Counted from the stretch's first letter, positions 9,722 through 18,038 are shown. The stretch: 64,000 nt of DNA from Desulfuromonadaceae bacterium (GCA_028712075.1 JAQTQX010000025.1:1-64000); one strand, 5' to 3'. Notes: generated by a model from the sequence alone, not told the origin. Numbers and translations: made by a program.

Positions 9722-11166
9722 TGCAAACCGAAGTGGAGCCTCTACCTATGAAGCTGTCCCGTCCTCAAGAAGAATGTGGTGTTTTTGGTATTTACAATCA
9801 CTCGGAGGCATCTAACCTGACCTATCTCGGCCTCTATGCCCTTCAGCATCGTGGGCAGGAGAGCTGCGGTATTGTCTCCTCTGACGGTACTTCCCTGCAT
9901 GCCCACAAGCGGATGGGGTTGGTTGCCGATGTTTTCAGCAATCCTGACGTCTTTAAAAAACTGCCGGGAAGATCGGCTATCGGGCATGTACGCTATTCGA
10001 CCGCCGGAGCTTCGGTGGAGAAAAATGTGCAGCCGATCATGGTCGATTATTCGCGCGGTTCCATTTCAGTTGCCCACAACGGCAATCTGGTCAACGCCCA
10101 GCTGCTGAAAGCCGAGCTGGAAGCGTATGGTTCGATTTTTCAGACGACAATGGATACGGAAATAATTATCCACCTTATTGCAACGTACAAGACCAATTCG
10201 CTGGTTGATCGAATTGTGGAGGCATTGAAGCGCATCCAGGGTGCCTATTGCCTGATATTTCTGACCGAAACCCGCATGATTGCGGTGCGCGACCCGAACG
10301 GTTTTCGTCCGTTATGCCTTGGCAAACTTGGAGACAGCTGGGTAGTTGCCTCGGAAAGCTGCGCGCTTGATCTTATCGAAGCGACGTTTGTTCGTGAAAT
10401 TGAACCGGGTGAAATGGTGGTCTGCACCAAGGACGGAACCATCAAATCGCTGTTTCCGTTTAAAAAAATCGATCCGACTCCCTGTATTTTCGAGTTTGTC
10501 TATTTTGCCCGTCCCGACTCAACTATTTTCGGGAGAAATGTCTATCTGGCCCGCAAAGAATTGGGGCGGCAGCTGGCGCGCGAATATCCGGTTGATGCTG
10601 ATGTGGTCATTGCCGTGCCTGACTCGGGTGTTCCCGCTGCCATGGGATATGCCGAGGAGTCCGGTATTCCTTTTGAGCTGGGGCTGATTCGCAACCACTA
10701 TGTCGGACGGACATTCATCGAACCGGCCCAGTCAATTCGCCATTTCGGTGTCAAAATCAAACTCAATCCGGTACGCGAACTGCTTGAGGGAAAACGGGTA
10801 GTCGTGATTGATGATTCCATCGTACGTGGCACCACATCGCGCAAGATTGTCAAAATGGTGCGTAATGCCGGTGCGAAAGAGGTGCATCTGAGGATTTCAT
10901 CGCCTCCAACAAGCTATCCCTGTTATTACGGAATTGACACGCCCAATCGCAAGGAGCTGATCTCCTCGTCGCACACGATTGATGAAATCTGCCGTTATGT
11001 GACGGCCGATTCCCTTGGGTATCTTTCTGAAGAGGGACTGATTTCCTCAATTGGCCATGGTGAAACCCATTATTGCAAAGCCTGTTTTGCCGGTAATTAC
11101 CCGGTAGCATTCCCCAAACCTGTGGATATTCCGCAGATGGGATTATTCGAAGAGGAGCATGTGTGA
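9721..11166 (+). CDS. purF: Amidophosphoribosyltransferase
   Basis: First committed enzyme of purine synthesis (PRPP plus glutamine to phosphoribosylamine). The N-terminal Ntn glutaminase begins at Cys in ECGVFGIYNH after a short propeptide. The phosphoribosyltransferase half carries the PRPP loop VVVIDDSIVRGTTSRK near residue 360. Late cysteines (CKACFAGNYP near 462) suggest the Fe-S-containing Bacillus-type enzyme. A second possible start at 9748 has its own GGAG site and would leave a 9-residue propeptide. Confidence 0.97.
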   Translation: MQTEVEPLPMKLSRPQEECGVFGIYNHSEASNLTYLGLYALQHRGQESCGIVSSDGTSLHAHKRMGLVADVFSNPDVFKKLPGRSAIGHVRYSTAGASVEKNVQPIMVDYSRGSISVAHNGNLVNAQLLKAELEAYGSIFQTTMDTEIIIHLIATYKTNSLVDRIVEALKRIQGAYCLIFLTETRMIAVRDPNGFRPLCLGKLGDSWVVASESCALDLIEATFVREIEPGEMVVCTKDGTIKSLFPFKKIDPTPCIFEFVYFARPDSTIFGRNVYLARKELGRQLAREYPVDADVVIAVPDSGVPAAMGYAEESGIPFELGLIRNHYVGRTFIEPAQSIRHFGVKIKLNPVRELLEGKRVVVIDDSIVRGTTSRKIVKMVRNAGAKEVHLRISSPPTSYPCYYGIDTPNRKELISSSHTIDEICRYVTADSLGYLSEEGLISSIGHGETHYCKACFAGNYPVAFPKPVDIPQMGLFEEEHV

Positions 11167-11716
11167 CATGAGTGAACGCGATCAACTTAAGAAAATCATT
11201 CTGGATTTGTCGTATGAAAAACGTTTGGTGACACTTGCATCAGGTCGTCAGAGTGACTTTTATTTTGACGGCAAGCAGACGACACTCCACGCCGAGGGTG
11301 GTTTTCTCGTCGGCAAGCTGTTTTATGAAGCTATCAGGGATGTCGAAGGGGTCCAGGCGGTTGGCGGCATCACGCTGGGTGCTGATCCCATTGCCACGGC
11401 GACCTCAATTGCCGCCCATCTTGACGGTAAGAGCATTCATGCCTTTATCATCCGCAAAGAGCCGAAGGGACATGGTACCGGCCAATGGCTGGAAGGACGC
11501 AAGAATCTTCCTGCCGGTACCAGAGTTGTCATTGTGGAAGATGTCGTTACCACCGGCGGTTCCTCGATGAAGGCGGTGCGCCGTGCCGAAGAAGAGGGGT
11601 TGAAGGTCCTTGGCATTGTGACGCTTGTTGACCGCGAAGAGGGCGGACGGGAAAATATCGAGGCAGAAGGGTACTGGCTGAAGGCGCTCTTTGTGAAGTC
11701 AGAACTGGTTGGATGA
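11159..11716 (+). CDS. pyrE: Orotate phosphoribosyltransferase
   Basis: A 185-residue type I PRPP-binding transferase that makes OMP in pyrimidine synthesis. Visible features are the N-terminal SGRQSDFYFDGKQ segment, the KEPKGHGTGQWLEG loop and the PRPP signature VVIVEDVVTTGGSS near 125. The start is the ATG overlapping the purF end, or a second ATG 9 bp later at 11168 (MSERDQLKK) that would fit equally well. It joins a pyrimidine gene to the purine operon. Confidence 0.95.
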   Translation: MCDMSERDQLKKIILDLSYEKRLVTLASGRQSDFYFDGKQTTLHAEGGFLVGKLFYEAIRDVEGVQAVGGITLGADPIATATSIAAHLDGKSIHAFIIRKEPKGHGTGQWLEGRKNLPAGTRVVIVEDVVTTGGSSMKAVRRAEEEGLKVLGIVTLVDREEGGRENIEAEGYWLKALFVKSELVG

Positions 11717-12462
11717 AAGCGGTAAAGCAGCGACTCGACACTCTGGTTGTGGAACGAGGGCTTGCCGGTTCGCCGGAGATGGCGCGGGCGCTGATAATGG
11801 CGGGCCAGGTAGTGGTAGGGGATCACACGGTGGACAAGGCCGGTCAGCAGGTTGCGGCTGAAGCGGATATCCGCCTTAAGGGAGATCCGGCCCGTTATGT
11901 CAGTAGAGGTGGATTCAAGCTTCAGAAGGCGCTTGATGAGTTCGGCATTGATGTGGCAGGCATGGTCGCCGTCGACGTTGGCTCTTCTACCGGCGGTTTT
12001 ACGGATTGTCTTCTACAGGCTGGAGCAACAAAGGTTTTCGCCATAGATGTCGGTTATGGCCAACTGGCCTGGAAGCTGCAACAGGATCAGCGTGTTGTCA
12101 GTATGGAGAAGACCAATATTCGTTATGTCACACCGGATCAGCTTGATGATTCACCGGATCTGGCGGTCATTGATGCCTCGTTCATTTCACTTGCCAAAGT
12201 CCTTCCTGCTACGGCCCGTCTCGTAAAACCGGGTGGCCGGATCATCGCCCTGATCAAGCCGCAGTTTGAGGTGTGCAAGGGTGAAGTAGGGGAAGGGGGG
12301 GTCATACGCGACCCCGCTGCCCATGAAAAAGTCATTGAAGATGTCCGACAAACCGCATCCGCTCTGAGGATGACCGTTGGCGGGTTGTGCGAGTCACCAA
12401 TCACCGGGGCGGACGGCAATCGGGAGTTTCTGATATTGCTGGAATTACCGCAAGGAGGCTGA
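11713..12462 (+). CDS. tlyA: TlyA-family rRNA 2'-O-methyltransferase / hemolysin A-like
   Basis: A 249-residue protein with an N-terminal S4 RNA-binding domain (about 5-65, RLDTLVVERG) and an FtsJ-like SAM-dependent methyltransferase domain (VAVDVGSSTGGFTDCLLQ near 85-100, ALIKPQFEVCKGEVG near 180). In mycobacteria, TlyA methylates ribose in 16S and 23S rRNA; the same role is inferred here. The start overlaps the last codons of pyrE and the HIT gene follows 1 bp after the stop. Confidence 0.88.
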   Translation: MKAVKQRLDTLVVERGLAGSPEMARALIMAGQVVVGDHTVDKAGQQVAAEADIRLKGDPARYVSRGGFKLQKALDEFGIDVAGMVAVDVGSSTGGFTDCLLQAGATKVFAIDVGYGQLAWKLQQDQRVVSMEKTNIRYVTPDQLDDSPDLAVIDASFISLAKVLPATARLVKPGGRIIALIKPQFEVCKGEVGEGGVIRDPAAHEKVIEDVRQTASALRMTVGGLCESPITGADGNREFLILLELPQGG

Positions 12463-12463
12463 C

Positions 12464-12808
12464 GTGGAAAACTGTATTTTCTGTAAAATCATTCGCGGCG
12501 AGATCCCGTCACGGAAAGTGTTTGAAGATGACCGCCTGCTCGTTATTGAAGATGTTTCGCCGCAGGCGCCGTTGCATCTGCTGCTGCTGCCGAAGAAGCA
12601 TGTTGTCAATTGCCTTGATATGACTCCTGGGGAAGATGCTCTTGCCGGTTATGCCCTTCGCACGGGTGGGGCAATCGCCCGCGAAAAAGGGTACGCGGAT
12701 ACCGGATTCCGCATTGTACAGAACAACGGCGCCGGAGCAGGACAGTCGGTTTTTCACATTCACTTCCATCTTCTGGCCGGGCGGCCTCTGGCCTGGCCTC
12801 CGGGGTAA
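12464..12808 (+). CDS. HIT-family nucleotide hydrolase
   Basis: A 114-residue histidine-triad protein of the Hint/PKC-interacting type. It opens with CIFCKIIRGEIPS and ends with the triad VFHIHFHLLAGR (near 99-110), which binds and hydrolyses nucleoside phosphoramidates. The start is GTG directly after tlyA with the AAGGAGG ribosome site inside tlyA. It is the last gene of the block and is followed by a hairpin. Confidence 0.9.
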   Translation: MENCIFCKIIRGEIPSRKVFEDDRLLVIEDVSPQAPLHLLLLPKKHVVNCLDMTPGEDALAGYALRTGGAIAREKGYADTGFRIVQNNGAGAGQSVFHIHFHLLAGRPLAWPPG

Positions 12809-12824
12809 CCGCTCTCTCGTGACA

Positions 12825-12862
12825 ACAACAAGTCCGCCGGATATCTCCAGCGGGCTTGTTGT
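12825..12862. terminator. Hairpin between convergent genes
   Basis: Arms 12825-12837 and 12850-12862 pair over 13 bp with one G-T. The hairpin lies between the end of the purine block and the end of the minus-strand transporter gene. Neither side has a clear U tract, so bidirectional termination is an inference. Confidence 0.55.
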
Positions 12863-12882
12863 GCGTGTATGGCACGCGATTT

Positions 12883-14181
12883 TTAAAACGCCATTACCCG
12901 TTTGATCAGGCCGGGAAAAGCGATATCGACAGTCATGATGATCGTCAGGACAATCATTATGACAACGGTCAACCAGGCAATGATGTTGAATACCGGACCA
13001 TTTACGTAACTTCCCATAAGGTTTTTATCGTTTATCAGCGTGATCATGAACATCAGCACAAAGGGCAGCACTGCCCCGTTTACGACCTGGGAAATGAACA
13101 TGATCGTCATCAGCGGGGCGTTCGGAAGCAGTATCAGTCCGGCGCTTATGGCGATAATGATTGTGAACAGCCAAAAAAACTGCGGTGCCTGCTCAAAGTC
13201 CTTATTAACTCCCGATTCCCATCCCATCCCCTCACAAATGTAGTATGCAGTGGAAAGCGGCAGAATGCAGGCGGCAAAAAGCGATGCGTTAAAAAGCCCG
13301 AACGCGAACAGCGCCGATGCATGTTGCCCGACCAACGGTTTAAGAGCCAAGGCGGCATCGGCTGCGGTTTCTATTTTCAGCCCGTGCAGATTGATGGTTG
13401 CGGCGCAGGCAACCATCATGAAGAAAGCGACTGCTATGGCCATAATACAGCCGAAGACGACATCGATGCGTGAAAAATTGTACTGTTCCGCTGTGATTCC
13501 CTTCTCAACAACCGCCGCCTGCTGATAAAACTGCATCCAGGGGGCGATGGTCGTGCCGACGATACCGATCAGGGTCATCAGGTAAGCGCTATCGGTTTTA
13601 AAAGTAGGGGTGACGGTTGCTTTCATGACGATACTCCAGTCCGGTCCTGCCATAAAAGCGGCAATCGGGTAGGCGATATAGACCAGGCAGGCAACAAGGA
13701 ATACCTTTTCAACGACCTTATAGGAACCTTTGACGATAAGCAGCCAGACCAGGATTGCGCAGGTCGGTACAGAGATATATTTGCTAATGCCGAATATTTC
13801 GAGACTGGCGGCGATACCGGCAAACTCCGAGATTGAGTTCGCCATATTGGTCAGCAGCAGGGCGATCATGACGTAGAACGTGACCTTGACGCCGAATGAT
13901 TCGCGGATCAGGTCCGAGAGTCCTTTGCCGGTGACTGCTCCCATACGGGCACACATTTCCTGAACCACGACCAGGGCAATGGTGGTTGGTATCATCATCC
14001 AGAGTATTGAGTAACCGTAATTGGCAGCGGCAAGCGAATAGGTAGTGATGCCGCCGGCATCATTGTCCACGTTGGCCGTGATGATGCCGGGCCCAAGGAT
14101 TGCCAGGAAAATCATTACATTACGAAGACTGAAGTTTTTAAGCGGTTTCAGGAATTTAAATTGTGAGATGGAGGCAAACAT
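12883..14181 (-). CDS. NRAMP-related magnesium transporter (NRMT-like)
   Basis: An 11-TM-type SLC11/NRAMP-superfamily protein of 432 residues. The first helix carries DNDAGG (39-44) where Mn/Fe NRAMPs have DPGN, and TM6 carries TIAPWMQF (211-218) where they have a Met-Pro-His motif. These substitutions are those described for NRAMP-related Mg2+ transporters of Clostridium and relatives, so Mg2+ uptake is the preferred assignment over Mn2+. It lies 12 bp downstream of the MgtE-like sensor gene and behind an M-box riboswitch, which supports magnesium. Many automatic annotations would call it a manganese transporter. Confidence 0.85.
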   Translation of the reverse strand: MFASISQFKFLKPLKNFSLRNVMIFLAILGPGIITANVDNDAGGITTYSLAAANYGYSILWMMIPTTIALVVVQEMCARMGAVTGKGLSDLIRESFGVKVTFYVMIALLLTNMANSISEFAGIAASLEIFGISKYISVPTCAILVWLLIVKGSYKVVEKVFLVACLVYIAYPIAAFMAGPDWSIVMKATVTPTFKTDSAYLMTLIGIVGTTIAPWMQFYQQAAVVEKGITAEQYNFSRIDVVFGCIMAIAVAFFMMVACAATINLHGLKIETAADAALALKPLVGQHASALFAFGLFNASLFAACILPLSTAYYICEGMGWESGVNKDFEQAPQFFWLFTIIIAISAGLILLPNAPLMTIMFISQVVNGAVLPFVLMFMITLINDKNLMGSYVNGPVFNIIAWLTVVIMIVLTIIMTVDIAFPGLIKRVMAF

Positions 14182-14193
14182 ACGGTCCGGTTT

Positions 14194-15456
14194 CTAACGT
14201 CGCTTGATTTTGATAATTTGTGGCAGGTAATGTGCCAGAACATCGTCAACAGTGACGATGCCGGCCATTTTTTCATCAGCGTCAAGTACCGGAATGGCGA
14301 TCAGATCGTACTTGGCAAGCGTTTCAAGCATATCTTCCGGTTCTGCATCGATAGGCACTGATTTGATGTTTTCTTCCATGATATCAGTGATGTGCGTCTC
14401 CGGCAGGTTCATGATCAGTCCCTTGAGGGAAACAACGCCTTCAAGACGGTCATCAGCAGTAACGATATATCCGTAGAAAACGGTTTCGATCTCATCAGCA
14501 CACCCTTTAAGGATTTCCAGCGCCCGGCCAACGGAAATATCCGAGGTGAACCGCAGATAATCAGGGTTCATCAGGCCGCCTGCCGAATCCTCCTTATGTT
14601 CCAGCAGTTCCTGGATGTCTTCGGCATTCTCCTGGTCCATCATCTCCAGCAGTTCCTGCGCCTTCTGCTCCGGCAGGTCACTGAGTACGTCGGCGGCCTC
14701 GTCGGGCTCCATCTCCTCAAGAATGTCGCTCATCTGTTCATTGTCGAGTTGACTGATGATAAGATTACGCATGTCGGATTCGAGTTCGTAAAGAGTTTCC
14801 CCGGTTGTCTCGGCATCGATTGAATCAAGTACCGTGCGGATGCTCTGGACCGGGATGTTTTCGATAATATCCGCCAGGTCAGCGGGGTGCATCTCGTTCA
14901 TCTGGTTGCGGGCGATATTAAGTGCCAATTTTGAGGAATGGGCTTCAAGCGGCTGAACATATTCCCAGCTGATTTCACTGTGTGGTATGTCGCGCCTGAT
15001 CGCCTGAGCAAAGCGCTCACCGAACCGTTCATAGCCAAGGCGGCGCAACAGCCCGCGAAATCCGATATCAACCGAGAAAATACAGAGCTGCTGGTTCAAT
15101 CTGCCGAGCTTGATGTCATTAACCCGGACAACCTTGGCGCCATCAACATCGACGATCTGCTTGTCGAGAAGGTCGCGTTTGACGAGGATGTCTCCCTCTG
15201 CCGGTGTGTAGGCGGTCAGGTTCTGCGGTTTGCTGCTGCCGGTCGAGATGACAATATGCGTGAAGAGGGTTATCTCGCTCCAGGGGAGCGTCTTGAGGCC
15301 TTTGCGTGATTTGATGACAATGTGGGACACTTCAGGAAAGACTTCGCCCGGGACCATGATCAGGTCACGCAGGGTTCCGATCTGATCGCCCTTGCTGTTT
15401 ATCACCGAGCGGCCGAGTACCGAGCTGAGGTATATTTCGTTAATTTCAATTGCCAT
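14194..15456 (-). CDS. Soluble PRC-barrel/MgtE-N/CBS protein
   Basis: A 420-residue cytosolic protein without membrane segments. Order: a PRC-barrel-like beta region (about 8-150), an MgtE intracellular N domain with superhelical repeats (about 175-285, MHPADLADIIENI, MEPDEAADVLSDL) and a CBS pair (about 300-415). In MgtE channels the N and CBS domains sense cytosolic Mg2+ and close the pore; here the pore domain is missing and the next gene is an NRAMP-type transporter. The inferred role is a detached Mg2+ sensor for that transporter. The ribosome site AAGGG lies in the riboswitch expression platform. Confidence 0.85.
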   Translation of the reverse strand: MAIEINEIYLSSVLGRSVINSKGDQIGTLRDLIMVPGEVFPEVSHIVIKSRKGLKTLPWSEITLFTHIVISTGSSKPQNLTAYTPAEGDILVKRDLLDKQIVDVDGAKVVRVNDIKLGRLNQQLCIFSVDIGFRGLLRRLGYERFGERFAQAIRRDIPHSEISWEYVQPLEAHSSKLALNIARNQMNEMHPADLADIIENIPVQSIRTVLDSIDAETTGETLYELESDMRNLIISQLDNEQMSDILEEMEPDEAADVLSDLPEQKAQELLEMMDQENAEDIQELLEHKEDSAGGLMNPDYLRFTSDISVGRALEILKGCADEIETVFYGYIVTADDRLEGVVSLKGLIMNLPETHITDIMEENIKSVPIDAEPEDMLETLAKYDLIAIPVLDADEKMAGIVTVDDVLAHYLPQIIKIKRR

Positions 15457-15473
15457 AACGCAACCCTTGAAAA

Positions 15474-15502
15474 TTAAAAAACCCTTTCAAGGAGAAAGGG
15501 CT
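15474..15502 (-). terminator. Intrinsic terminator of the M-box leader
   Basis: On the minus strand a stem CCCTTTC/GAAAGGG (15500-15494 with 15488-15482) is followed by a run of six T (15481-15476). It sits between the aptamer and the sensor gene start and is the likely expression platform. The descending arm also reads TTTCAAGG-compatible sequence, so an alternative fold with the ribosome site is possible. Confidence 0.85.
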
Positions 15503-15531
15503 TTAATACTATATAATCCGAACCACTTCCC

Positions 15532-15692
15532 CCCTGGTTGACTTTCGGCAGTGCATAACGTAGGAGAGTTGATCCAGCTACATTGGGTTAAGCCTTAATC
15601 CGACAAAACCAGGTGACCGCATTGGCGTCTTTCGACGTTTCTGGGTAGTAGCATCTGTGTGTGCAAACGCCTCATTCTAACGAGGAACCGTA
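15532..15692 (-). promoter_or_regulatory. M-box (ykoK) Mg2+ riboswitch
   Basis: Read on the minus strand, the leader contains the conserved M-box blocks in order: CCTCGTTAGAATGAGGCG, GCTACTACCCAGAAACGTCG, AAAGACGCCAATGCGGTCA, TGTAGCTGGAT and CCTACGTTATGCACTGCCGAA. These match the known mgtE/ykoK aptamer closely. GGTT at the 5' side and AACC at the 3' side can form the closing stem. It is followed by a terminator and controls the two-gene Mg unit. In known M-boxes, Mg2+ binding favours termination. Confidence 0.92.
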
Positions 15693-15883
15693 ACTGATTG
15701 TAAGCTGCGTAACGTATGCTGGCTTAAGCAAAAATGGGTGTTACATCAATTCATGACGCTGATTTGTATAGCATAGAGGAGGAGCTGTTACAACCCGTAA
15801 TCAGCCCTGATGAATGCTGTTGAAATGAGTATCAATTTCGGTGTTTCCGGTGTGGCAGTGACCACTGTAAGCCAATAAAGGCA
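15693..15883. other. Gap between M-box and tRNA promoter, no gene seen
   Basis: About 190 bases without a convincing gene. The minus-strand promoter of the M-box transcript must lie here, but I cannot fix its position. A short minus-strand open frame at 15788-15973 overlaps the tRNA promoter and looks spurious. Confidence 0.5.
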
Positions 15884-15912
15884 TTGACTGTGATGGGGGC
15901 ATTCTATATACT
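15884..15912 (+). promoter_or_regulatory. Sigma-70 promoter of tRNA-Leu
   Basis: TTGACT and TATACT are separated by exactly 17 bp. Transcription would start near 15919, giving a leader of about 70 nt before the tRNA. Confidence 0.7.
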
Positions 15913-15988
15913 CTGCCCCTGTAAATTTGACCATGTGCGGACGTTGGTACACGATTTTGTCGCCTTTATGCACACACGAAAATATTAT

Positions 15989-16075
15989 GCGGGCATGGCG
16001 GAACTGGTAGACGCAAGGGACTTAAAATCCCTCGGCCTTACAGCTGTGCCGGTTCGATTCCGGCTGCCCGCACCA
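15989..16075 (+). tRNA. tRNA-Leu (anticodon UAA)
   Basis: An 87-nt tRNA with a GCGGGCA/TGCCCGC acceptor stem, discriminator A and encoded CCA. The anticodon arm is AGGGA-CTTAAAA-TCCCT, which places TAA at 34-36. The long variable arm typical of leucine tRNAs and the GGTTCGATTCC T-loop are present. Confidence 0.97.
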
Positions 16076-16108
16076 AGTAATAGTCCACACTGGTATGATG
16101 TGGTATCT

Positions 16109-16136
16109 AAGCCCCTTGAAAATAGGGGCTTTTTTA
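16109..16136 (+). terminator. Intrinsic terminator after tRNA-Leu
   Basis: Stem AAGCCCC/GGGGCTT with a 9-nt loop, followed directly by a T run. It is placed about 35 bp after the tRNA CCA end. Confidence 0.9.
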
Positions 16137-16209
16137 TTATCTATTATATGTATGTGTCTATACTTGTTCTGTGCCGTTAAAGTGGATACCGTCAAAAGGG
16201 GGAAGCGCT

Positions 16210-16284
16210 ATGCCTAAAAGGATTGCACCGTTATCGGATAAGGGGGCAGAAACCATACCCGTTTTATTGATGAAGCTGGAATAA
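16210..16284 (+). pseudogene. P4-type tyrosine integrase N-terminal relic
   Basis: The short frame MPKRIAPLSDK... resembles the N-terminus of P4/DUF4102-type integrases (MPKR.APLTD...). After about 11 residues the similarity is lost and the frame ends at 16284. An AGGGGGAAG ribosome site precedes the ATG. Its place just after tRNA-Leu is where such an integrase gene would sit after tRNA-targeted integration. The resemblance is short, so this remains tentative. Confidence 0.35.
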
Positions 16285-16506
16285 GCCATGGGATCAGATC
16301 AGGGGTGTCTTAACGGATGCTCCTTTTTTCTGGCAACAATTAAACCTGTAAAGTTTTCCGACAGTACAAACGGAAAGGGACGCTACCTGTTAGAGTAACG
16401 CCCCCTTATGTCAAACCATGTGTCGAGCTAAGGCTTAAGCCTTGTTGTTCTTCCTGCGCTTACCGTAAACTGCAAGTCCAGCCATACCAAGGCCAAGGAG
16501 TGCTAT
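16243..16506. repeat. 264-bp repeat, copy 1 (PEP-CTERM 3' cassette)
   Basis: Near-identical (about 95% by eye) to 18039-18302 over the same length. It covers the last codons of the PEP-CTERM gene, encoding the sorting tail, and about 190 bp of downstream DNA with a hairpin. Identity drops sharply on both sides. Confidence 0.9.
16375..16405 (-). terminator. Terminator-like hairpin after PEP-CTERM gene 1
   Basis: An imperfect hairpin with arms around AAGGGACGCTAC and GTAACGCCCCCTT. On the minus strand it follows the stop codon by about 30 bp and is trailed by a moderately T-rich stretch. The same structure recurs in the second repeat copy. Confidence 0.55.
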
Positions 16507-17106
16507 GGTTCCTGGTTCTGGTACTGCTGGTGTTTCAACAGGAGCAGCCGATGAAATAGCACCAACAGCATCAATATCAGCACCACCCCATGGATCGCTG
16601 CTGAGGTGGGCATTTGCGTCAATTAATTTAATGTAGCTATACTGATCCCATAGGGTAACCCCACTGCTGCCAATAAAGGCATCAATGTCTACACCCCTGG
16701 TAGCACCAGCAACCTGTCCTACGCTAATCCAATCAGTTCCATTTTTACTGATAGAAACATTGGTTGCTTCTACAGCTGGACCAATTTCGAAGATCCAAAG
16801 GTCATAATTATTGTTACCAGAAGTAGTCAATGAGTTATCGGTGAACTTCAAGACTAATGTCCCTCCCCATCCTAGTGACACATATGTAGATGGATCGTCA
16901 ACGGTAGTATAATTGGGCGCTCCTAAGGCACCTAATGGATTGTTGTAAGGTGCTGTCGTATGAGGCCCGGGAGTGAAACTAATTACTTGGTCTGCAAACG
17001 AAGAGACTCCTCCTGGAAACTCAACTCCCCCGTATTGCGTGGCATAAGCAGAAGAAAAGTAAAGTGATAAAACCAAAGTAACGCAACTAATAATGTGTTT
17101 TTTCAT
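16435..17106 (-). CDS. PEP-CTERM sorted exported protein 1
   Basis: A 223-residue exported protein: signal peptide (1-22, ending SSAYA), a beta-rich domain with LGAPNYTTVDDPSTYVSLG, LWIFEIGP and a DIDAVGAI ending, then the sorting tail VPEPGTIALLGLGMAGLAVY and the basic KRRKNNKA end. PEP-CTERM tails are cut by exosortase and the proteins become part of the extracellular matrix. No exosortase is in the window. The function of the mature domain is unknown. The last 24 codons are shared at DNA level with the gene at 18231. Confidence 0.93.
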   Translation of the reverse strand: MKKHIISCVTLVLSLYFSSAYATQYGGVEFPGGVSSFADQVISFTPGPHTTAPYNNPLGALGAPNYTTVDDPSTYVSLGWGGTLVLKFTDNSLTTSGNNNYDLWIFEIGPAVEATNVSISKNGTDWISVGQVAGATRGVDIDAFIGSSGVTLWDQYSYIKLIDANAHLSSDPWGGADIDAVGAISSAAPVETPAVPEPGTIALLGLGMAGLAVYGKRRKNNKA

Positions 17107-17156
17107 GTCCCCTCCAATAACCCTTTATTGGTAGCCGTAGCTCAAACGTATCCATT

Positions 17157-17179
17157 CCAAGCAATTTTTATGCCATCAA
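17157..17179 (-). promoter_or_regulatory. Sigma-54 promoter of PEP-CTERM gene 1
   Basis: On the minus strand, TTGATGGCATAAAAATTGCT has the GG-N10-GC spacing of a -24/-12 element and matches TGGCAY-N5-TTGCT. The start codon is about 55 bp downstream. RpoN control of PEP-CTERM genes by PrsK/PrsR is known in other bacteria. Confidence 0.7.
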
Positions 17180-17380
17180 GATAACTACATGATTTACAAT
17201 AGTTTTAATAATTGAAATAGATAAATTGATGATAACTGTAAACGATCCCGACAGCCAACTTGAAGCCCACTCTCACAACCCATAGTCCAGCTTCTTGATG
17301 ACCTCTAGCAATGAGGTTAGCTGAGAAAAGCGGACACCATAAAGTGTGGTAAAGTTGCCATCACCCAGGAGGTGTCCATT

Positions 17381-17520
17381 GGAAAATATCCCGCGTCAGT
17401 TTTCACGAATTAGTTCAAAGAAGGGTACGTCAAGCTTGTTGTCGATGGCGCTTTGACACTTGCTGAACTCGGCAACATTTCATCAGTGGTATTTGAGAGA
17501 GAATTCTACAAACTGAGACA
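17381..17520 (+). pseudogene. IS3-type OrfA transposase relic
   Basis: Translation gives GKYPASVF, an in-frame TAG, then FKEGYVKLVVDGALTLAEL, which resembles the start of IS3-family OrfA helix-turn-helix proteins (Y..EFK...VKLVV.GG.TLAEL). No OrfB or terminal repeats are visible. It is a short decayed remnant. Confidence 0.45.
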
Positions 17521-18038
17521 GGCAGCATAATCAAACTTATGGTGCCTACTATTGACGACCTGTCTCAGAAGCCATTTCGGTGTTTTCTCGTTCCCTACCG
17601 GTATCTGCCTAAAAATGGCAATATAATGTTTCATAAATTTCCAATTTTGTTCATTTGGATCACCAAAACCGTCACCGTTAGCAAGCATATATTCAGTGAT
17701 ATGTGTAGCGGAGTCGCCACTTCTTCATGAACGCGTACCGGGTAGCGACTCCCTGACAAAGTACATCGTTGCTGTTTTTATGATATCGCGCTACATGCGG
17801 GTCTCTGTCAGTTCCTTCCGGGATGCTCAGTCGCTTAGATGCAACCGGCTGCAATAGGTTTTGTTCTAATACGAGTTTAACTGCTTCTGACTTTATATTC
17901 TGGTATGTAACGTTGTAGGATGCTCATAATTTCCTCCCACTCGGTAATTTATCAAGTGGAAGTGTCTGTTGTCATAAGGGTATGTCAACGAAATCTGTTC
18001 AATAATAAAAGACAGAGCTATATCGCACATGAGTTAAT
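17521..18038. other. Intergenic, no clear gene
   Basis: About 520 bases. The only structure I see is an inverted repeat GGAGTCGC...GCGACTCC (about 17710-17752). Short open frames on both strands lack recognisable similarity or ribosome sites. The stretch has the look of decayed mobile DNA. Confidence 0.5.

Noticed and set aside
12856-13473. 205-codon plus-strand frame opposite the NRAMP gene
   Set aside because: His/Asp/Gln-rich composition typical of an antisense shadow of membrane helices.
12883-14181. Annotation as a manganese transporter MntH
   Set aside because: The metal-site motifs of Mn/Fe NRAMPs (DPGN and Met-Pro-His) are absent, and the M-box control points to magnesium.
15788-15973. 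61-codon minus-strand frame before the tRNA
   Set aside because: It overlaps the tRNA promoter and lacks a ribosome site and family resemblance.
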